Notes: generated by a model not told the origin, from the letters alone. A stretch of 64,000 nt of DNA from Paenibacillus sp. 598K (GCF_003851045.1 NZ_BFBX01000065.1:47719-111718), one strand, 5' to 3'. Shown: positions 36,814-48,533, counted from the first letter of the stretch. Made by a program: numbers and translations.

Positions 36814-39800
36814 GTGCAACGTGTAGACGTCAAGGAGCGCGCCCGTCAGCGGGAGCTGCGGGTGCTGGAGCAATGGGAGCGGGAAGGAACGTTCAAGCAA
36901 TCGATCGACAATCGCGAGGGCAAGCCAAACTTCGTATTTTACGAAGGGCCGCCGACGGCGAACGGCGCGCCGCATATCGGCCACGTGCTGGGTCGGGTCA
37001 TCAAGGATTTCATCGGTCGCTACAAGACGATGACCGGCTATCGGGTCGTCCGTAAGGCAGGCTGGGATACCCATGGTCTGCCGGTCGAGCTCGGCGTCGA
37101 AAAGCAGCTCGGCATCTCGGGCAAGCAGGAGATCGAGAACTATGGCATCGAGGAATTCGTCAAGAAGTGTAAGGCCAGCGTGTTCGAATACGAAAAGCAA
37201 TGGCGCGAGCTGACCGAGGCGATTGCTTACTGGACCGACATGGATGATCCGTACATCACGCTCGACAATCGTTATATCGAGAGCGTCTGGCATATCCTCT
37301 CGACGATCCATGACAAAGGTCTGCTCTATCGCGGCCATCGCGTCAGCCCGTATTGCCCTTGCTGTCAGACGACGCTGAGCTCGCATGAGGTGGCGCAGGG
37401 CTACGAGGATGTCAAGGATCTGAGCGCGACCGTCAAGTTCCGTCTGAAGGATCGCGAGGAAGCAATCCTCGCCTGGACGACGACGCCGTGGACGCTGCCG
37501 GCCAACGTCGCGCTGGCGGTTAATCCGGAGCTGACGTACAGCCGCGTGCGCGTGGACGGCGATGTCGTCATCGTCGCCGAGAATCTGGTCGAGAGCGTCG
37601 TCAAGGGCGAGCACGAGGTGCTGGGCACGGTGAAGGGCTCGGAGCTGGCCGGACTGGCGTATGTACCGCCGTTCGCCTATGCGACGGTCGAGAACGGTCA
37701 TGTCGTGATCGCCGCCGACTTCGTCACCGACAGCAGCGGTACCGGCATCGTCCATCTGGCGCCGGCGCACGGCGAGGACGACTACAAGGCGGTGCGTCAG
37801 CACGGGCTGAGCATGCTAAGCGTTGTCGATACGTCGGGTCGCTATGTCGAGGCAGTGACGGATCTAGCCGGCCGCTTCGTCAAGGACTGCGACGTCGATA
37901 TCGTCAAGATGCTGAGCGAGCGCGGGCTGCTGTTCAGCAAGGAGCGCTACGAGCATAGCTATCCGTTCTGCTGGCGCTGCAAATCGCCACTCCTGTACTA
38001 TGCGACGGAGAGCTGGTTTATCAAGACCACCGCAGTCAAGGAGCAGCTGATCGCCAACAACAATGGCGTCGACTGGTATCCAGGCCATATCCGCGAGGGC
38101 CGCTTCGGCAAATTCCTCGAGGACCTGGTCGACTGGAACATCAGCCGCAATCGCTACTGGGGCACGCCGCTGAACGTCTGGGTGTGCGACAGCTGCGGCG
38201 GCGAGCATGCGCCGGGCAGCATCGCCGACCTGCGGGAACGGGCGATCGAGGACGTGCCGGAGGATATCGAGCTGCACAAGCCTTACGTCGACGGCATCCA
38301 TCTGCGCTGTCCGCACTGCGAGGGCGGCACGATGACCCGCACTTCCGAGGTGATCGATGTCTGGTTCGACAGCGGCTCGATGCCGTTCGCCCAGCAGCAT
38401 CATCCGTTCGAGAATGAGGAGCGCTTCGCGCAGCAGTATCCGGCGGATATGATCTGCGAGGGCATCGACCAGACGCGCGGCTGGTTTTTCAGCTTGCTGG
38501 CCGTCTCTACGCTCTACAATGGCAAAGCGCCGTACAAGGCGGTCATCTCGACCGGCCATATCCTCGACGAGAACGGCCAGAAGATGTCGAAGTCCAAGGG
38601 CAATGTCATCGATCCGTGGGAGATCATCAACGAGTACGGCACCGATGCTTTCCGCTGGGCGTTGCTGGCCGACAGCGCGCCGTGGAACAGCAAGCGATTC
38701 TCCAAGGGCATCGTCGGCGAAGCGAAGTCGAAGGTGATCGACACGATCGTCAACACCCACGCCTTCTACGCGCTCTATGCGTCGATCGACGGCTATGACC
38801 CGCAGGCGCATCCGCAGCAGGCGGCAGACAACAAGCTGGATCGCTGGATCGTCTCGCGTCTGCATACGCTGATCCAGCAAGTGAGCAAAGGGCTGGAGGC
38901 CAATGACTTCCTCAACCCGGCCAAGGCAATCGAGACGTTCGTCGACGAGCTGAGCAACTGGTACATCCGCCGCTCGCGCGACCGCTTCTGGGGCAGCGGA
39001 CTGACCGATGACAAGCTGCAAGCGTACCAGACGCTCCGTCAGGTGCTGCTGACGCTCTCCGGGCTGATCGCGCCGTATGCGCCGATGCTGGCGGACGAAG
39101 TGCACCGTAATCTGGGCGGCGAGGGCAGCATCCATCTGACCGACTACCCGGTCGCCGACGAGTCGCTGATCGACAGCGAGCTGGAGCGCGACATGGAGAC
39201 GGCGCGCAGCATCGTCGAGCTGGCGCGCAATGTCCGCAACGAGACGGGCATCAAGACGCGGCAGCCGCTCGCCAAGCTGATCGTCTCGCTGGACGGCCCG
39301 TTCGAGCTGGCGGCCTACGAGGAGATCATCAAGGATGAGATCAACGTCAAGGCGATCGAGATTGAGCAAGGCGACAGCGGCTTCGTCGACTTCACACTCA
39401 AGCTCAATCTGAAGCTGGCCGGACGCAAGTACGGCAAGCAGGTTGGGCCGATCCAGGCCTACCTGAAAGGACTGGCGCCGGAGCAGACGCGCGAAGCGGT
39501 GCTGAGCGGCAGTCTGACCTACACCGCCGACTCCGGCGAGACGATCGTCATCGACAAGGAGGAGCTGCTCGTCGAGAAGCAGGCGAAGGCCGGCTACGCT
39601 GCCGCCTCCGGCAACAGTCTGACGGTAGCGCTGCATACCGAGGTGACGCCGGAGCTGATCCAGGAGGGTTGGGTACGCGAGGTGATCCGCGCCGTTCAGG
39701 ATACGCGCAAGAAGCGCGATCTGGCGATCGAGAAGCGGGTGGCGCTGACATTGTCCGTAGACGAGGAGCTGCGGGAGGCGTTGGTCGCCTTTGACCATGT

Positions 39801-39903
39801 GCTGCAAGACAATGTGCTGCTGACTTCGGTGGCATTCGGCGAAGCCGCAGATATGGAGCGCGTCGAGCTGGGGGACAAAACGATCGGAATTTCCCTGCAA
39901 TAA
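36814..39903 (+). CDS. ileS: Isoleucyl-tRNA synthetase, long type 2 form
   Basis: This 1029-residue class I synthetase charges tRNA-Ile. The HIGH motif is in NGAPHIGHVLGR near residue 50 and KMSKSKGN is near 592. The editing domain between them has WTTTPWTLPANVALAVNP and GTGIVHLAPAHGEDD. The long form, the FVFYEGPPTANG entry and a cysteine-free C-terminus fit the eukaryote-like type 2 IleRS, often mupirocin-resistant, and not the 920-residue type 1 of B. subtilis. I prefer GTG 36814, about 8 nt from AAAGGA; ATG 36805 touches that motif. Controlled by the T-box leader. Confidence 0.93.
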   Translation: MQRVDVKERARQRELRVLEQWEREGTFKQSIDNREGKPNFVFYEGPPTANGAPHIGHVLGRVIKDFIGRYKTMTGYRVVRKAGWDTHGLPVELGVEKQLGISGKQEIENYGIEEFVKKCKASVFEYEKQWRELTEAIAYWTDMDDPYITLDNRYIESVWHILSTIHDKGLLYRGHRVSPYCPCCQTTLSSHEVAQGYEDVKDLSATVKFRLKDREEAILAWTTTPWTLPANVALAVNPELTYSRVRVDGDVVIVAENLVESVVKGEHEVLGTVKGSELAGLAYVPPFAYATVENGHVVIAADFVTDSSGTGIVHLAPAHGEDDYKAVRQHGLSMLSVVDTSGRYVEAVTDLAGRFVKDCDVDIVKMLSERGLLFSKERYEHSYPFCWRCKSPLLYYATESWFIKTTAVKEQLIANNNGVDWYPGHIREGRFGKFLEDLVDWNISRNRYWGTPLNVWVCDSCGGEHAPGSIADLRERAIEDVPEDIELHKPYVDGIHLRCPHCEGGTMTRTSEVIDVWFDSGSMPFAQQHHPFENEERFAQQYPADMICEGIDQTRGWFFSLLAVSTLYNGKAPYKAVISTGHILDENGQKMSKSKGNVIDPWEIINEYGTDAFRWALLADSAPWNSKRFSKGIVGEAKSKVIDTIVNTHAFYALYASIDGYDPQAHPQQAADNKLDRWIVSRLHTLIQQVSKGLEANDFLNPAKAIETFVDELSNWYIRRSRDRFWGSGLTDDKLQAYQTLRQVLLTLSGLIAPYAPMLADEVHRNLGGEGSIHLTDYPVADESLIDSELERDMETARSIVELARNVRNETGIKTRQPLAKLIVSLDGPFELAAYEEIIKDEINVKAIEIEQGDSGFVDFTLKLNLKLAGRKYGKQVGPIQAYLKGLAPEQTREAVLSGSLTYTADSGETIVIDKEELLVEKQAKAGYAAASGNSLTVALHTEVTPELIQEGWVREVIRAVQDTRKKRDLAIEKRVALTLSVDEELREALVAFDHVLQDNVLLTSVAFGEAADMERVELGDKTIGISLQ

Positions 39904-39942
39904 ACCGGATATACTGGTAGTAGAAGACCCGGTACGCGAAGC

Positions 39943-39968
39943 GAGCTCTCTACCTAGGTAAAGAGCTC
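39943..39968 (+). other. Stem-loop between ileS and the DUF5665 gene
   Basis: GAGCTCT (39943-39949) pairs with AGAGCTC (39962-39968), with TACC/GGTA inside. No T-run follows, so it is more likely an mRNA processing or stability structure than a terminator. Confidence 0.5.
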
Positions 39969-40003
39969 GTCTTCGATGTTGCTGCATATGAGGGGGAAGC
40001 TCG

Positions 40004-40336
40004 ATGGCGGACAAGGACGAGACGAGAGACTGGGATCAGCTCCGCAGCGCGCTGGAAGCGCTGGAGACGCGGCTGCAAAAGGTAACGGTCGATATGGAGC
40101 GCTCGATGATCGCCGATTATGTGCAGCTGCTGAACCGGCCAAGATCGCTGATCTGGCGCAATCTGCTCGCTGGCACGGCGCGCGGCGTCGGCATCGCGAT
40201 CGGCTTTACGTTCTTCGCTGCGACGATCCTCTACGTGCTGCAAATGCTCGGCGCGCTTAATCTGCCGATCATCGGCGACTATATCGCAGACATCGTCAAG
40301 ATCGTCCAGAATCAGCTGGAGGGCAAGTCGTATTAG
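40004..40336 (+). CDS. DUF5665 family membrane protein
   Basis: The 110-residue protein has a charged N-terminal helix, the segment YVQLLNRPRSLIWRNLLAGTARGVGIAIGFT, whose core (NRPRSLIWRNLLAGTARG) is typical of DUF5665, one membrane helix at about residues 62-84, and an amphipathic C-terminus. Function is unknown. ATG follows AGGGGGAAG. No terminator is seen after it, so transcription may run on antisense to the next gene. Confidence 0.75.
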   Translation: MADKDETRDWDQLRSALEALETRLQKVTVDMERSMIADYVQLLNRPRSLIWRNLLAGTARGVGIAIGFTFFAATILYVLQMLGALNLPIIGDYIADIVKIVQNQLEGKSY

Positions 40337-40354
40337 GGCGTTGTCAGACACGTC

Positions 40355-41056
40355 TTAATCGGCGCTCTGCTCCTCTTCGCTGTGCATAAACTCGTCATAG
40401 GCGCGATTGCGGTAAAAATAGCGTTGCGTGCCGGTCATGTCGGTGGCAAGGAAGCTCTCGATGTCCTCGACATAGCCGTCCGGCTCGCCGGACTCGATGC
40501 CCATCTCCGCGTAGTCGGCGACATCATGCTCGGCCATCGCTGGCGAATCGGAGTTGCCCCACGCCTCGACGATCTGCCAGCTGTCCTCGCCGTCAAAGCC
40601 GTTGTACGCTTCCGGCTCGTCCATGCTGGTGCGACCGAAGGGCGGCTGCAGGAGCTGCTCCTCAATCGGTCGGCGATCCGAGACGTGACGACGCGGTGCA
40701 TGCTCGGTGCAGAAAAGCGTCTCCGGCACGGCTTGCAGACGGGCGAACGGGATGTCGTCGCCGCATGCCATGCAGCGGCCGTAACGGCCGTCCTCGATGG
40801 CGCGCAGCGCTTCCTCGGTGCGCATCAAGGCCAGCTCGGCTTGCTCCAGCAAGGCGAGATCCTTGCCCCGCTCGAACAGCTCGGAGCCGAGATCGGCAGG
40901 ATGGTTGTCGAGCGTCGACAGTTCGCCGGTAGCATCCCGGAGCGAAGCTGCCAGACCGAAGGCGTTGTTCTCGTCGAGCTGATCCTCGAGTCGTTGTCGC
41001 TGGCGTTTCAGTTCATTCGACAAGGCAGACAATTGATGAGGGGATAAAGAATTCAT
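40355..41056 (-). CDS. DksA/TraR zinc-finger family protein (YteA/YlyA-like)
   Basis: This 233-residue protein has an N-terminal coiled-coil hairpin (residues 1-85). The zinc finger has CMACGDDIP and FCTEH, giving three cysteines and a histidine. The central segment GRYGRCMACG is typical of the DksA/TraR fold, and a long acidic C-terminal part follows. B. subtilis has ylyA, a DksA-like gene affecting sigma-G-dependent transcription, at this position between ileS and lspA, but on the same strand as its neighbours. Here the gene is inverted. A link to forespore transcription is inferred from synteny. Confidence 0.82.
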   Translation of the reverse strand: MNSLSPHQLSALSNELKRQRQRLEDQLDENNAFGLAASLRDATGELSTLDNHPADLGSELFERGKDLALLEQAELALMRTEEALRAIEDGRYGRCMACGDDIPFARLQAVPETLFCTEHAPRRHVSDRRPIEEQLLQPPFGRTSMDEPEAYNGFDGEDSWQIVEAWGNSDSPAMAEHDVADYAEMGIESGEPDGYVEDIESFLATDMTGTQRYFYRNRAYDEFMHSEEEQSAD

Positions 41057-41110
41057 ATTTCGCCGCCTTCCGATATTGGATTCGGCTGCAGTTGGTTCAA
41101 CTTAAGTTCA

Positions 41111-41144
41111 GCCACCTCTAGCATTTGCGGAGGCGGCTTTTTTT
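41111..41144 (+). terminator. Plus-strand terminator before lspA
   Basis: GCCACCTC (41111-41118) pairs with GAGGCGGC (41130-41137), with one A/C mismatch, and is followed by TTTTTTT. It points rightward but follows a leftward gene, so it would stop transcripts that cross the DksA-like gene in antisense from the ileS side. The rest of 41057-41279 shows no clear promoter. Confidence 0.75.
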
Positions 41145-41279
41145 AATCGACGCGGGGCGCCGGGCAGCGCTGCCGCAGGACCGCGAAATTTTGGCACCCG
41201 GTTTGCTGGCAACCAGGCCTGAGCGTATGCTACAATATTTGGGATGATTACAGTTATCTAGCCGGGGGGAGTAAATCAA

Positions 41280-41804
41280 GTGAAATATTATTATTATGTG
41301 ATCGCCATCGCGGTATTCATCCTCGATCTCGTGACCAAAAAGCTCATCGAAACCCAGATGGAGATCGGCGACAAGATTCAGGTGCTCGGCAATTTCTTCA
41401 TTATCACCTCTCACCGCAACCGGGGTGCGGCCTTCGGCATCCTGCAGGAGCAGACGCTGTTCTTCATCATCGTTACCTCGCTGGTCGTCATCGGCATCGT
41501 CGGCTACATCTACATGAATCGCAATTCCGGCAAGATCCGGTTGCTCTGTGCACTCGGGCTGGTGCTCGGCGGCGCGTTTGGCAACTTCCTCGATCGTGCG
41601 ACCAAGGGAGAGGTCGTCGACTTCCTGCAGTTTAACTTCGGCTCGTGGACATTCCCGATCTTCAACGTGGCCGATATGGGCATCGTCATCGGCGTCGGTC
41701 TGATCCTGCTCGACACGATCCTCGACATCAAGAATGAAGACAAACAAAAAGCTGACAAGCAAAATGGAGACGATCATGACCAAGAATACAAGCAACCCGT
41801 CTAA
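41280..41804 (+). CDS. lspA: Lipoprotein signal peptidase II
   Basis: This 174-residue aspartic protease with four membrane helices cleaves prolipoprotein signal peptides. Catalytic aspartates are in VVDFLQF and FNVADMGI; the NRGAAFGIL and GGAFGNFLDR blocks are present. The C-terminal 25 residues are charged and hydrophilic. GTG start with GGGGGGAG 9 nt upstream. Its substrates should include the two lipoproteins encoded at the right end of the window. Confidence 0.96.
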   Translation: MKYYYYVIAIAVFILDLVTKKLIETQMEIGDKIQVLGNFFIITSHRNRGAAFGILQEQTLFFIIVTSLVVIGIVGYIYMNRNSGKIRLLCALGLVLGGAFGNFLDRATKGEVVDFLQFNFGSWTFPIFNVADMGIVIGVGLILLDTILDIKNEDKQKADKQNGDDHDQEYKQPV

Positions 41805-42738
41805 CAACGTATCTAATGAAGAAGAAGCGTGGGAGATGATCATCGACGACGAAGGCGCCGGCGAACGGCTGGACAAGCTGCTCGCCGAGGCGCTCGAGGA
41901 GGAGTCGGTGTCCCGGACCCAGATCCAGGACTGGATACGCGGCGGTCATGTGCAGGTCGGCGGACGGACAGTCAAGCCGAACTATAAGGTGGCAGCGGAG
42001 GATCGGATTGTCGTGATGCCGCCGGCGCTGGAGTCGGCCGAGCTGACGCCGCAGGATATTCCACTCGAGGTCGTCTATGAGGATGGCGATGTGATCGTCG
42101 TCAACAAGCCGCGCGGCATGGTCGTCCATCCGGCGGCAGGGCATCCTGACGGCACGCTCGTCAACGCGCTGATGTATCACTGCAAGGACCTTGCGGGCAT
42201 CGGCGGCGAGCTGCGGCCCGGCATCGTGCATAGGATCGACAAGGACACGACAGGGCTGCTAATGGCGGCCAAAAACGACCTCGCGCACCATGCGCTGGCT
42301 GAGCAGCTCAAGGCACATACCGTGACGCGCAAATATATCGCGCTGGTGCACGGCAATCTGCCGCATGACCATGGCACGATCGATGCGCCGATCGGACGCG
42401 ACCCGCAGGATCGCAAGCTGTTCAAGGTGACGGATCGCGGCGGCAAGGATGCGGTGACGCATTTTGCCGTGCTGGAGCGGATCGGCGATTTTACGCTGGT
42501 AGAGCTGAAGCTGGAGACGGGCAGGACGCACCAGATTCGCGTCCATATGAAGTATATCGGCTATCCGCTTGCCGGCGACCCGGTCTATGGCCGCAACAAG
42601 ACGATCGCTCTGCCAGGGCAGGCGCTTCATGCGGCCGTGCTCGGCTTCGATCATCCGCGCACCGGCGCATACCATGAATACGAAGCGCCGCTTCCGGCCG
42701 ATTTTGTACGGGAGTTGGACATACTACGTCAGAGCTAG
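41776..42738 (+). CDS. ylyB: RluA-family 23S rRNA pseudouridine synthase (YlyB-like)
   Basis: The 320-residue protein has an N-terminal S4 domain (GERLDKLLAEAL through GHVQVGGRTVKPNYKV) and an RluA catalytic domain with HRIDKDTTGLLMAAK, which holds the catalytic aspartate, ALVHGNLP and ETGRTHQIRVHMKYIG-type sequence. By position it is B. subtilis ylyB. ATG 41776 follows TGGAGA and overlaps the lspA end by 29 nt; ATG 41764 and 41734 are alternatives. A perfect terminator follows. Confidence 0.92.
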   Translation: MTKNTSNPSNNVSNEEEAWEMIIDDEGAGERLDKLLAEALEEESVSRTQIQDWIRGGHVQVGGRTVKPNYKVAAEDRIVVMPPALESAELTPQDIPLEVVYEDGDVIVVNKPRGMVVHPAAGHPDGTLVNALMYHCKDLAGIGGELRPGIVHRIDKDTTGLLMAAKNDLAHHALAEQLKAHTVTRKYIALVHGNLPHDHGTIDAPIGRDPQDRKLFKVTDRGGKDAVTHFAVLERIGDFTLVELKLETGRTHQIRVHMKYIGYPLAGDPVYGRNKTIALPGQALHAAVLGFDHPRTGAYHEYEAPLPADFVRELDILRQS

Positions 42739-42776
42739 CTATTGCTGGAGTGGGCCCACAGAGGACGACGTAACCG

Positions 42777-42805
42777 CGGCACATCGCCTTGCGATGTGCC
42801 GTTTT
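42777..42805 (+). terminator. Terminator after ylyB
   Basis: CGGCACATCGC (42777-42787) pairs perfectly with GCGATGTGCCG (42791-42801) around CTT, followed by TTTT. The rest of the gap to 42947 holds no feature I can support other than AGGAAGGTG before dapL. Confidence 0.85.
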
Positions 42806-42947
42806 CCCTTGCATCGATGCAAATAGTGCAAACATTTCGCTACATCCTGCATTATGTCGACACAGGGAACTGAGCTATGCTGAATACGTTAGGAAGCCGC
42901 TGTGCGCAGGCGTTCCAATTCAATGCATAGGAAGGTGTTTATATACA

Positions 42948-44183
42948 ATGACACAGATCAATCAGAATTTCCTCGAGCTGCAAGGCAGCTACCTGTTCTC
43001 GGAAATCGCCAAGCGTCGTACGAAGTTTATCCAGGAGAACCCGAATGCGGAGATCATCAGCCTCGGGATCGGCGACGTGACGCGCGGCCTGCCGGCAGCG
43101 ATCACGCAGGCGATGCATGCAGCGGTCGACGAGCTGGCTGAAGCCGGAACGTTCCGCGGGTACGGCCCGGAGCAAGGCTACGACTTCCTCGTCAATGCGA
43201 TCATCGAGGGCGACTACAAGTCGCGCGGCATCGACATCCAGAGCAATGAAGTGTTCGTGAGCGATGGCTCCAAGTGCGACGTCGGCAACATCCAGGAGAT
43301 CTTCAGCCAGGACAGCATCGTCGCTGTACAGGACCCGGTCTATCCGGTCTATGTCGACACGAATGTCATGGCAGGCCGCTCCGGCTCGTTCAACAAGGAC
43401 AAAAACCAATACGAAAGCATCGTCTATCTGCCATCCAATGCGGAGAATAACTTCAAGCCAAGCTTGCCGCAATCGAAGGTCGATGTCATCTACCTGTGCT
43501 ACCCGAACAATCCGACAGGCACGACGCTGACGAAGGACGAGCTGAAAACGTGGGTCGACTATGCTCGCGCCAATAACTGCATCATCCTCTACGATTCGGC
43601 GTACGAAGCGTTCATCCGCGAGGAAGAGGTGCCGCATAGCATCTACGAGATCGAAGGTGCCCACGAAGTGGCCATCGAATTCCGCAGCTTCTCCAAGACG
43701 GCAGGCTTCACCGGCGTACGCTGCGCCTATACGGTCGTGCCGCGCGCGCTGAAGGCTCGCGACGCTGCAGGCAACGAAGTGCTGGTCAATGATCTGTGGA
43801 ATCGCCGTCACACGACCAAGTTCAACGGCGTCTCGTACGTGACGCAGCGCGGCGCGGCAGCGATCTACTCGGCCGAAGGTCAAGCGCAAATCGCCGAGCT
43901 GGTCGACTACTATATGACCAATGCGGCGATCATCCGCGACGGATTGCAATCGCTGGGCCTTGAGGTATACGGCGGTGTCAATGCTCCGTACATCTGGCTG
44001 AAGACGCCAAACGGCATGGACTCGTGGGCCTTCTTCGACAAGCTGCTGTCCGAGGCGAATATCGTCGGTACGCCGGGCGTCGGCTTCGGCCAGAGCGGTC
44101 AAGGCTACTTCCGCCTGACGGCCTTCGGCAGCCGCGAGAATACCGAAAGAGCGGTCGAGCGAATCCGCAAGCTGAGCCTGTAA
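42948..44183 (+). CDS. dapL: LL-diaminopimelate aminotransferase
   Basis: This 411-residue class I aminotransferase converts tetrahydrodipicolinate to LL-diaminopimelate in one step. It starts [19 protein letters not shown], with [25 protein letters not shown] and [12 protein letters not shown], whose Lys250 should bind PLP. The long [15 protein letters not shown] segment is typical of DapL. B. subtilis uses the acetylated route instead. It is a single gene between two terminators or attenuators and supplies the substrate for the meso-DAP MurE encoded upstream. Confidence 0.92.
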   Translation: MTQINQNFLELQGSYLFSEIAKRRTKFIQENPNAEIISLGIGDVTRGLPAAITQAMHAAVDELAEAGTFRGYGPEQGYDFLVNAIIEGDYKSRGIDIQSNEVFVSDGSKCDVGNIQEIFSQDSIVAVQDPVYPVYVDTNVMAGRSGSFNKDKNQYESIVYLPSNAENNFKPSLPQSKVDVIYLCYPNNPTGTTLTKDELKTWVDYARANNCIILYDSAYEAFIREEEVPHSIYEIEGAHEVAIEFRSFSKTAGFTGVRCAYTVVPRALKARDAAGNEVLVNDLWNRRHTTKFNGVSYVTQRGAAAIYSAEGQAQIAELVDYYMTNAAIIRDGLQSLGLEVYGGVNAPYIWLKTPNGMDSWAFFDKLLSEANIVGTPGVGFGQSGQGYFRLTAFGSRENTERAVERIRKLSL

Positions 44184-44244
44184 AGACACGAAGCCGGGGC
44201 AGCGACAGCGGTTCCGAGCGGCGGGCAGGCGGCAGGCAAAACTA

Positions 44245-44273
44245 TTGACTTCTTTTGTCGAACGTGGGATAAT
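44245..44273 (+). promoter_or_regulatory. Sigma-A promoter of the pyr operon
   Basis: TTGACT (44245-44250) and GATAAT (44268-44273) are separated by 17 nt and lie just upstream of the PyrR-binding sequence. Confidence 0.85.
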
Positions 44274-44299
44274 GCTTCTTAATGAAACGAAGTGCCTTT

Positions 44300-45958
<1,659 letters not shown>

Positions 45959-45980
45959 AATCGAAGGGAGACGATATAGA

Positions 45981-47267
45981 GTGGCATTGTGGATACTGAA
46001 CGGCAAGGTGTGGAACCAGGAGAAGGGTGAGCTCGAGACGAAGCATGTGCGCATCGAAGGCGATCGGATCGCCGGTGTGCTGGAGGCGGATGTCAGCCCC
46101 GAGACGAATGGCGACGAGGTAATCGACGCTGCCGGAAAGCTCGTCTCGGCTGGCTTCATCGATATGCACGTCCACCTGCGCGACCCGGGCTTCGAATATA
46201 AGGAAGATATCGAGAGCGGTACCCGCTCGGCAGCGAAGGGCGGCTTCACGACCATCGCCTGCATGCCGAATACGCGACCGGTGACGGATACGCCGGAGAC
46301 CGTGCGCTACATCCTCGACAAGACCGCTGAACAAGGCGTCGTCAAGGTGCTGCCATATGCGGCGATCACCAAAAACGAGCTCGGCCGCGAGCTGACGGAC
46401 TTCGCAGCCCTCAAAGAAGCAGGCGCGATCGGCTTCACCGACGACGGCGTCGGCGTGCAGAACGCGCAGATGATGAAGGATGCGATGAAGCTGGCGGTGT
46501 CGCTGAACATGCCGATCATCGCTCACTGCGAGGACGACTCGCTGGTGGTGGGAGCTGCCTTTACCGAAGGCAAGTTCGCCGAGAAGCACGGCCTCAAGGG
46601 TATCCCGAACGAGTCGGAAGCGATCCATGTCGGCCGCGATATCCTGCTCTCGGAGGCGACAGGCGTACACTACCATGTATGCCATGTCAGCACCGAGCAG
46701 TCGGTGCGACTGATCCGCCAGGCCAAGGCGATCGGCATCCGCGTCACCGCCGAGGTATGTCCGCATCACCTGGTGCTGTCGGACGAGGACATCCCGGGCA
46801 TGGACGCCAACTGGAAGATGAACCCGCCGCTGCGGAGCCCGCGCGACGTGCAGGCGGTCATCGAAGGGCTCGAGGATGGCACGATCGACATGATCGTTAC
46901 CGACCATGCGCCGCATAGCCAGGAGGAGAAGTCGCGGGCGCTGGAGCTGGCTCCGTTCGGCATCGTCGGATTCGAGACGGCCTTCCCGCTGCTCTACACC
47001 AAGTTCGTCCTGACCGGCAAGTGGACGCTGGGCTTCCTGCTGCAACGGATGACCGTTGACCCGGCCCGCGTGTTCGGACTCGAGAGCGGCCAACTGGTCG
47101 CAGGCGCGCCAGCCGACATCACGATCGTCGATCTGCACAGCGAGCAGGACGTCATCACCGAGACGTTCCTCTCCAAGGGCCGCAACACGCCGTTCGGCGG
47201 CTGGAAGCTGCAAGGCTGGCCAGTGACCACCATCGTGGATGGAAAAGTTGCCTGGTCGGAACAATAA
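45981..47267 (+). CDS. pyrC: Dihydroorotase
   Basis: This 428-residue zinc amidohydrolase cyclises carbamoyl aspartate. The metal ligands lie in FIDMHVHLRDPGFEYKED, whose HVH pair is near residue 61. AHCEDDSLV, HVCHVST and VTDHAPHSQEEK supply further active-site residues. GTG 45981 with AAGGGAG upstream gives the B. subtilis length. The 120-nt gap to carA holds no feature I recognise. Confidence 0.96.
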   Translation: MALWILNGKVWNQEKGELETKHVRIEGDRIAGVLEADVSPETNGDEVIDAAGKLVSAGFIDMHVHLRDPGFEYKEDIESGTRSAAKGGFTTIACMPNTRPVTDTPETVRYILDKTAEQGVVKVLPYAAITKNELGRELTDFAALKEAGAIGFTDDGVGVQNAQMMKDAMKLAVSLNMPIIAHCEDDSLVVGAAFTEGKFAEKHGLKGIPNESEAIHVGRDILLSEATGVHYHVCHVSTEQSVRLIRQAKAIGIRVTAEVCPHHLVLSDEDIPGMDANWKMNPPLRSPRDVQAVIEGLEDGTIDMIVTDHAPHSQEEKSRALELAPFGIVGFETAFPLLYTKFVLTGKWTLGFLLQRMTVDPARVFGLESGQLVAGAPADITIVDLHSEQDVITETFLSKGRNTPFGGWKLQGWPVTTIVDGKVAWSEQ

Positions 47268-47387
47268 ACCCTAATATAATGAAAAATCTGTGGACAACAG
47301 CGATCGGAAGAATGATCCGTCCGCGCAGGCACGAAATTTGCCACACACGATATGAATGAGCCATCATGGACTTAAGGAGTGATACGG

Positions 47388-48533
47388 ATGCAAGCGAGAT
47401 TGTTACTGGAAGACGGAACGTTGTTCACCGGACGTTCCTTTGGCGCGGAAGCGCAGCAAACGGGAGAGGTTGTATTCAACACAGGCATCACAGGCTACCA
47501 GGAGGTGCTGTCCGATCCGTCGTACTGTGGTCAGATCGTGACGATGACCTACCCGCTGATCGGCAACTATGGCATTACCCGCGACGACTTCGAGTCGATC
47601 TCGCCTTATATCCACGGCTTCGTCGTGCGTCGTCACGAGGAGGTGCCGAGCAACTGGCGCGCCGAGTATTCGCTAGGCACGCTGCTCAAGGAATACGGCA
47701 TCCCCGGCATCAGCGACATCGACACCCGGATGCTGACGCGCAAGCTGCGCCACTACGGCACGATGAAGGGCATCCTGACGACTGGCAGCGAGCGTGTAGA
47801 GGAGCTGATGGAGCGTCTGTCTGCCTCGCCGCTTATGCGCGATCAGGTCAAGCGCACCTCGACCAAGCATGTGTTCTCCAGCCCTGGAGCTGGCGAGCGG
47901 ATCGTCCTGATCGACTATGGCGCCAAGAGCGGCATCCTGCGCGAGCTGACCAAGCGCGGCTGCGACGTTGTCGTCGTGCCGCATGATGCGACCGCCGATC
48001 AGATCCGCAAGCTGAACCCGGACGGCATCCAGCTCTCCAACGGCCCTGGGGACCCCAAGGACGTGCCTCAATCGGTAGAGACGTTGCGCCAGCTGATCGG
48101 AGAATATCCGATGTTCGGCATCTGCCTGGGCCACCAGCTGTTCGCGCTCGCTTGCGGCGCAGACACGACGAAGCTGAAGTTCGGCCATCGCGGCGGCAAC
48201 CATCCGGTGAAGGAGCTGGCGACCGACCGTTGCTACATCACTTCGCAGAACCATGGCTACACGGTGCTCGAGGACTCGATCAAGGGCACCAACCTGAGCG
48301 TCACCCATATCAACAACAATGACCGGACCATCGAAGGTCTGAAGCATAATACGCATCCGGCATTTACGGTGCAGTATCATCCGGAGGCGGCTCCGGGACC
48401 ATTCGACTCGAGCTATCTGTTCGACGAGTTCCTGGAGATGATCCGCCGTCACAAGCAGAATCACCCGCAACCGCCGCGCCAGGCGCAGCTGTCCGAAGCG
48501 TCGAAAGGAGAACTTCAGTATGCCCAAAAATAA
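47388..48533 (+). CDS. carA: Carbamoyl phosphate synthase, glutaminase subunit
   Basis: This 381-residue subunit supplies ammonia from glutamine. The N-terminal half carries [18 protein letters not shown]; the class I glutaminase domain has the nucleophile in [15 protein letters not shown] and the His-Glu pair in [14 protein letters not shown] 47388 follows AAGGAGTG; a GTG at 47379 overlaps that motif. It overlaps carB by 14 nt. Confidence 0.96.
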   Translation: MQARLLLEDGTLFTGRSFGAEAQQTGEVVFNTGITGYQEVLSDPSYCGQIVTMTYPLIGNYGITRDDFESISPYIHGFVVRRHEEVPSNWRAEYSLGTLLKEYGIPGISDIDTRMLTRKLRHYGTMKGILTTGSERVEELMERLSASPLMRDQVKRTSTKHVFSSPGAGERIVLIDYGAKSGILRELTKRGCDVVVVPHDATADQIRKLNPDGIQLSNGPGDPKDVPQSVETLRQLIGEYPMFGICLGHQLFALACGADTTKLKFGHRGGNHPVKELATDRCYITSQNHGYTVLEDSIKGTNLSVTHINNNDRTIEGLKHNTHPAFTVQYHPEAAPGPFDSSYLFDEFLEMIRRHKQNHPQPPRQAQLSEASKGELQYAQK

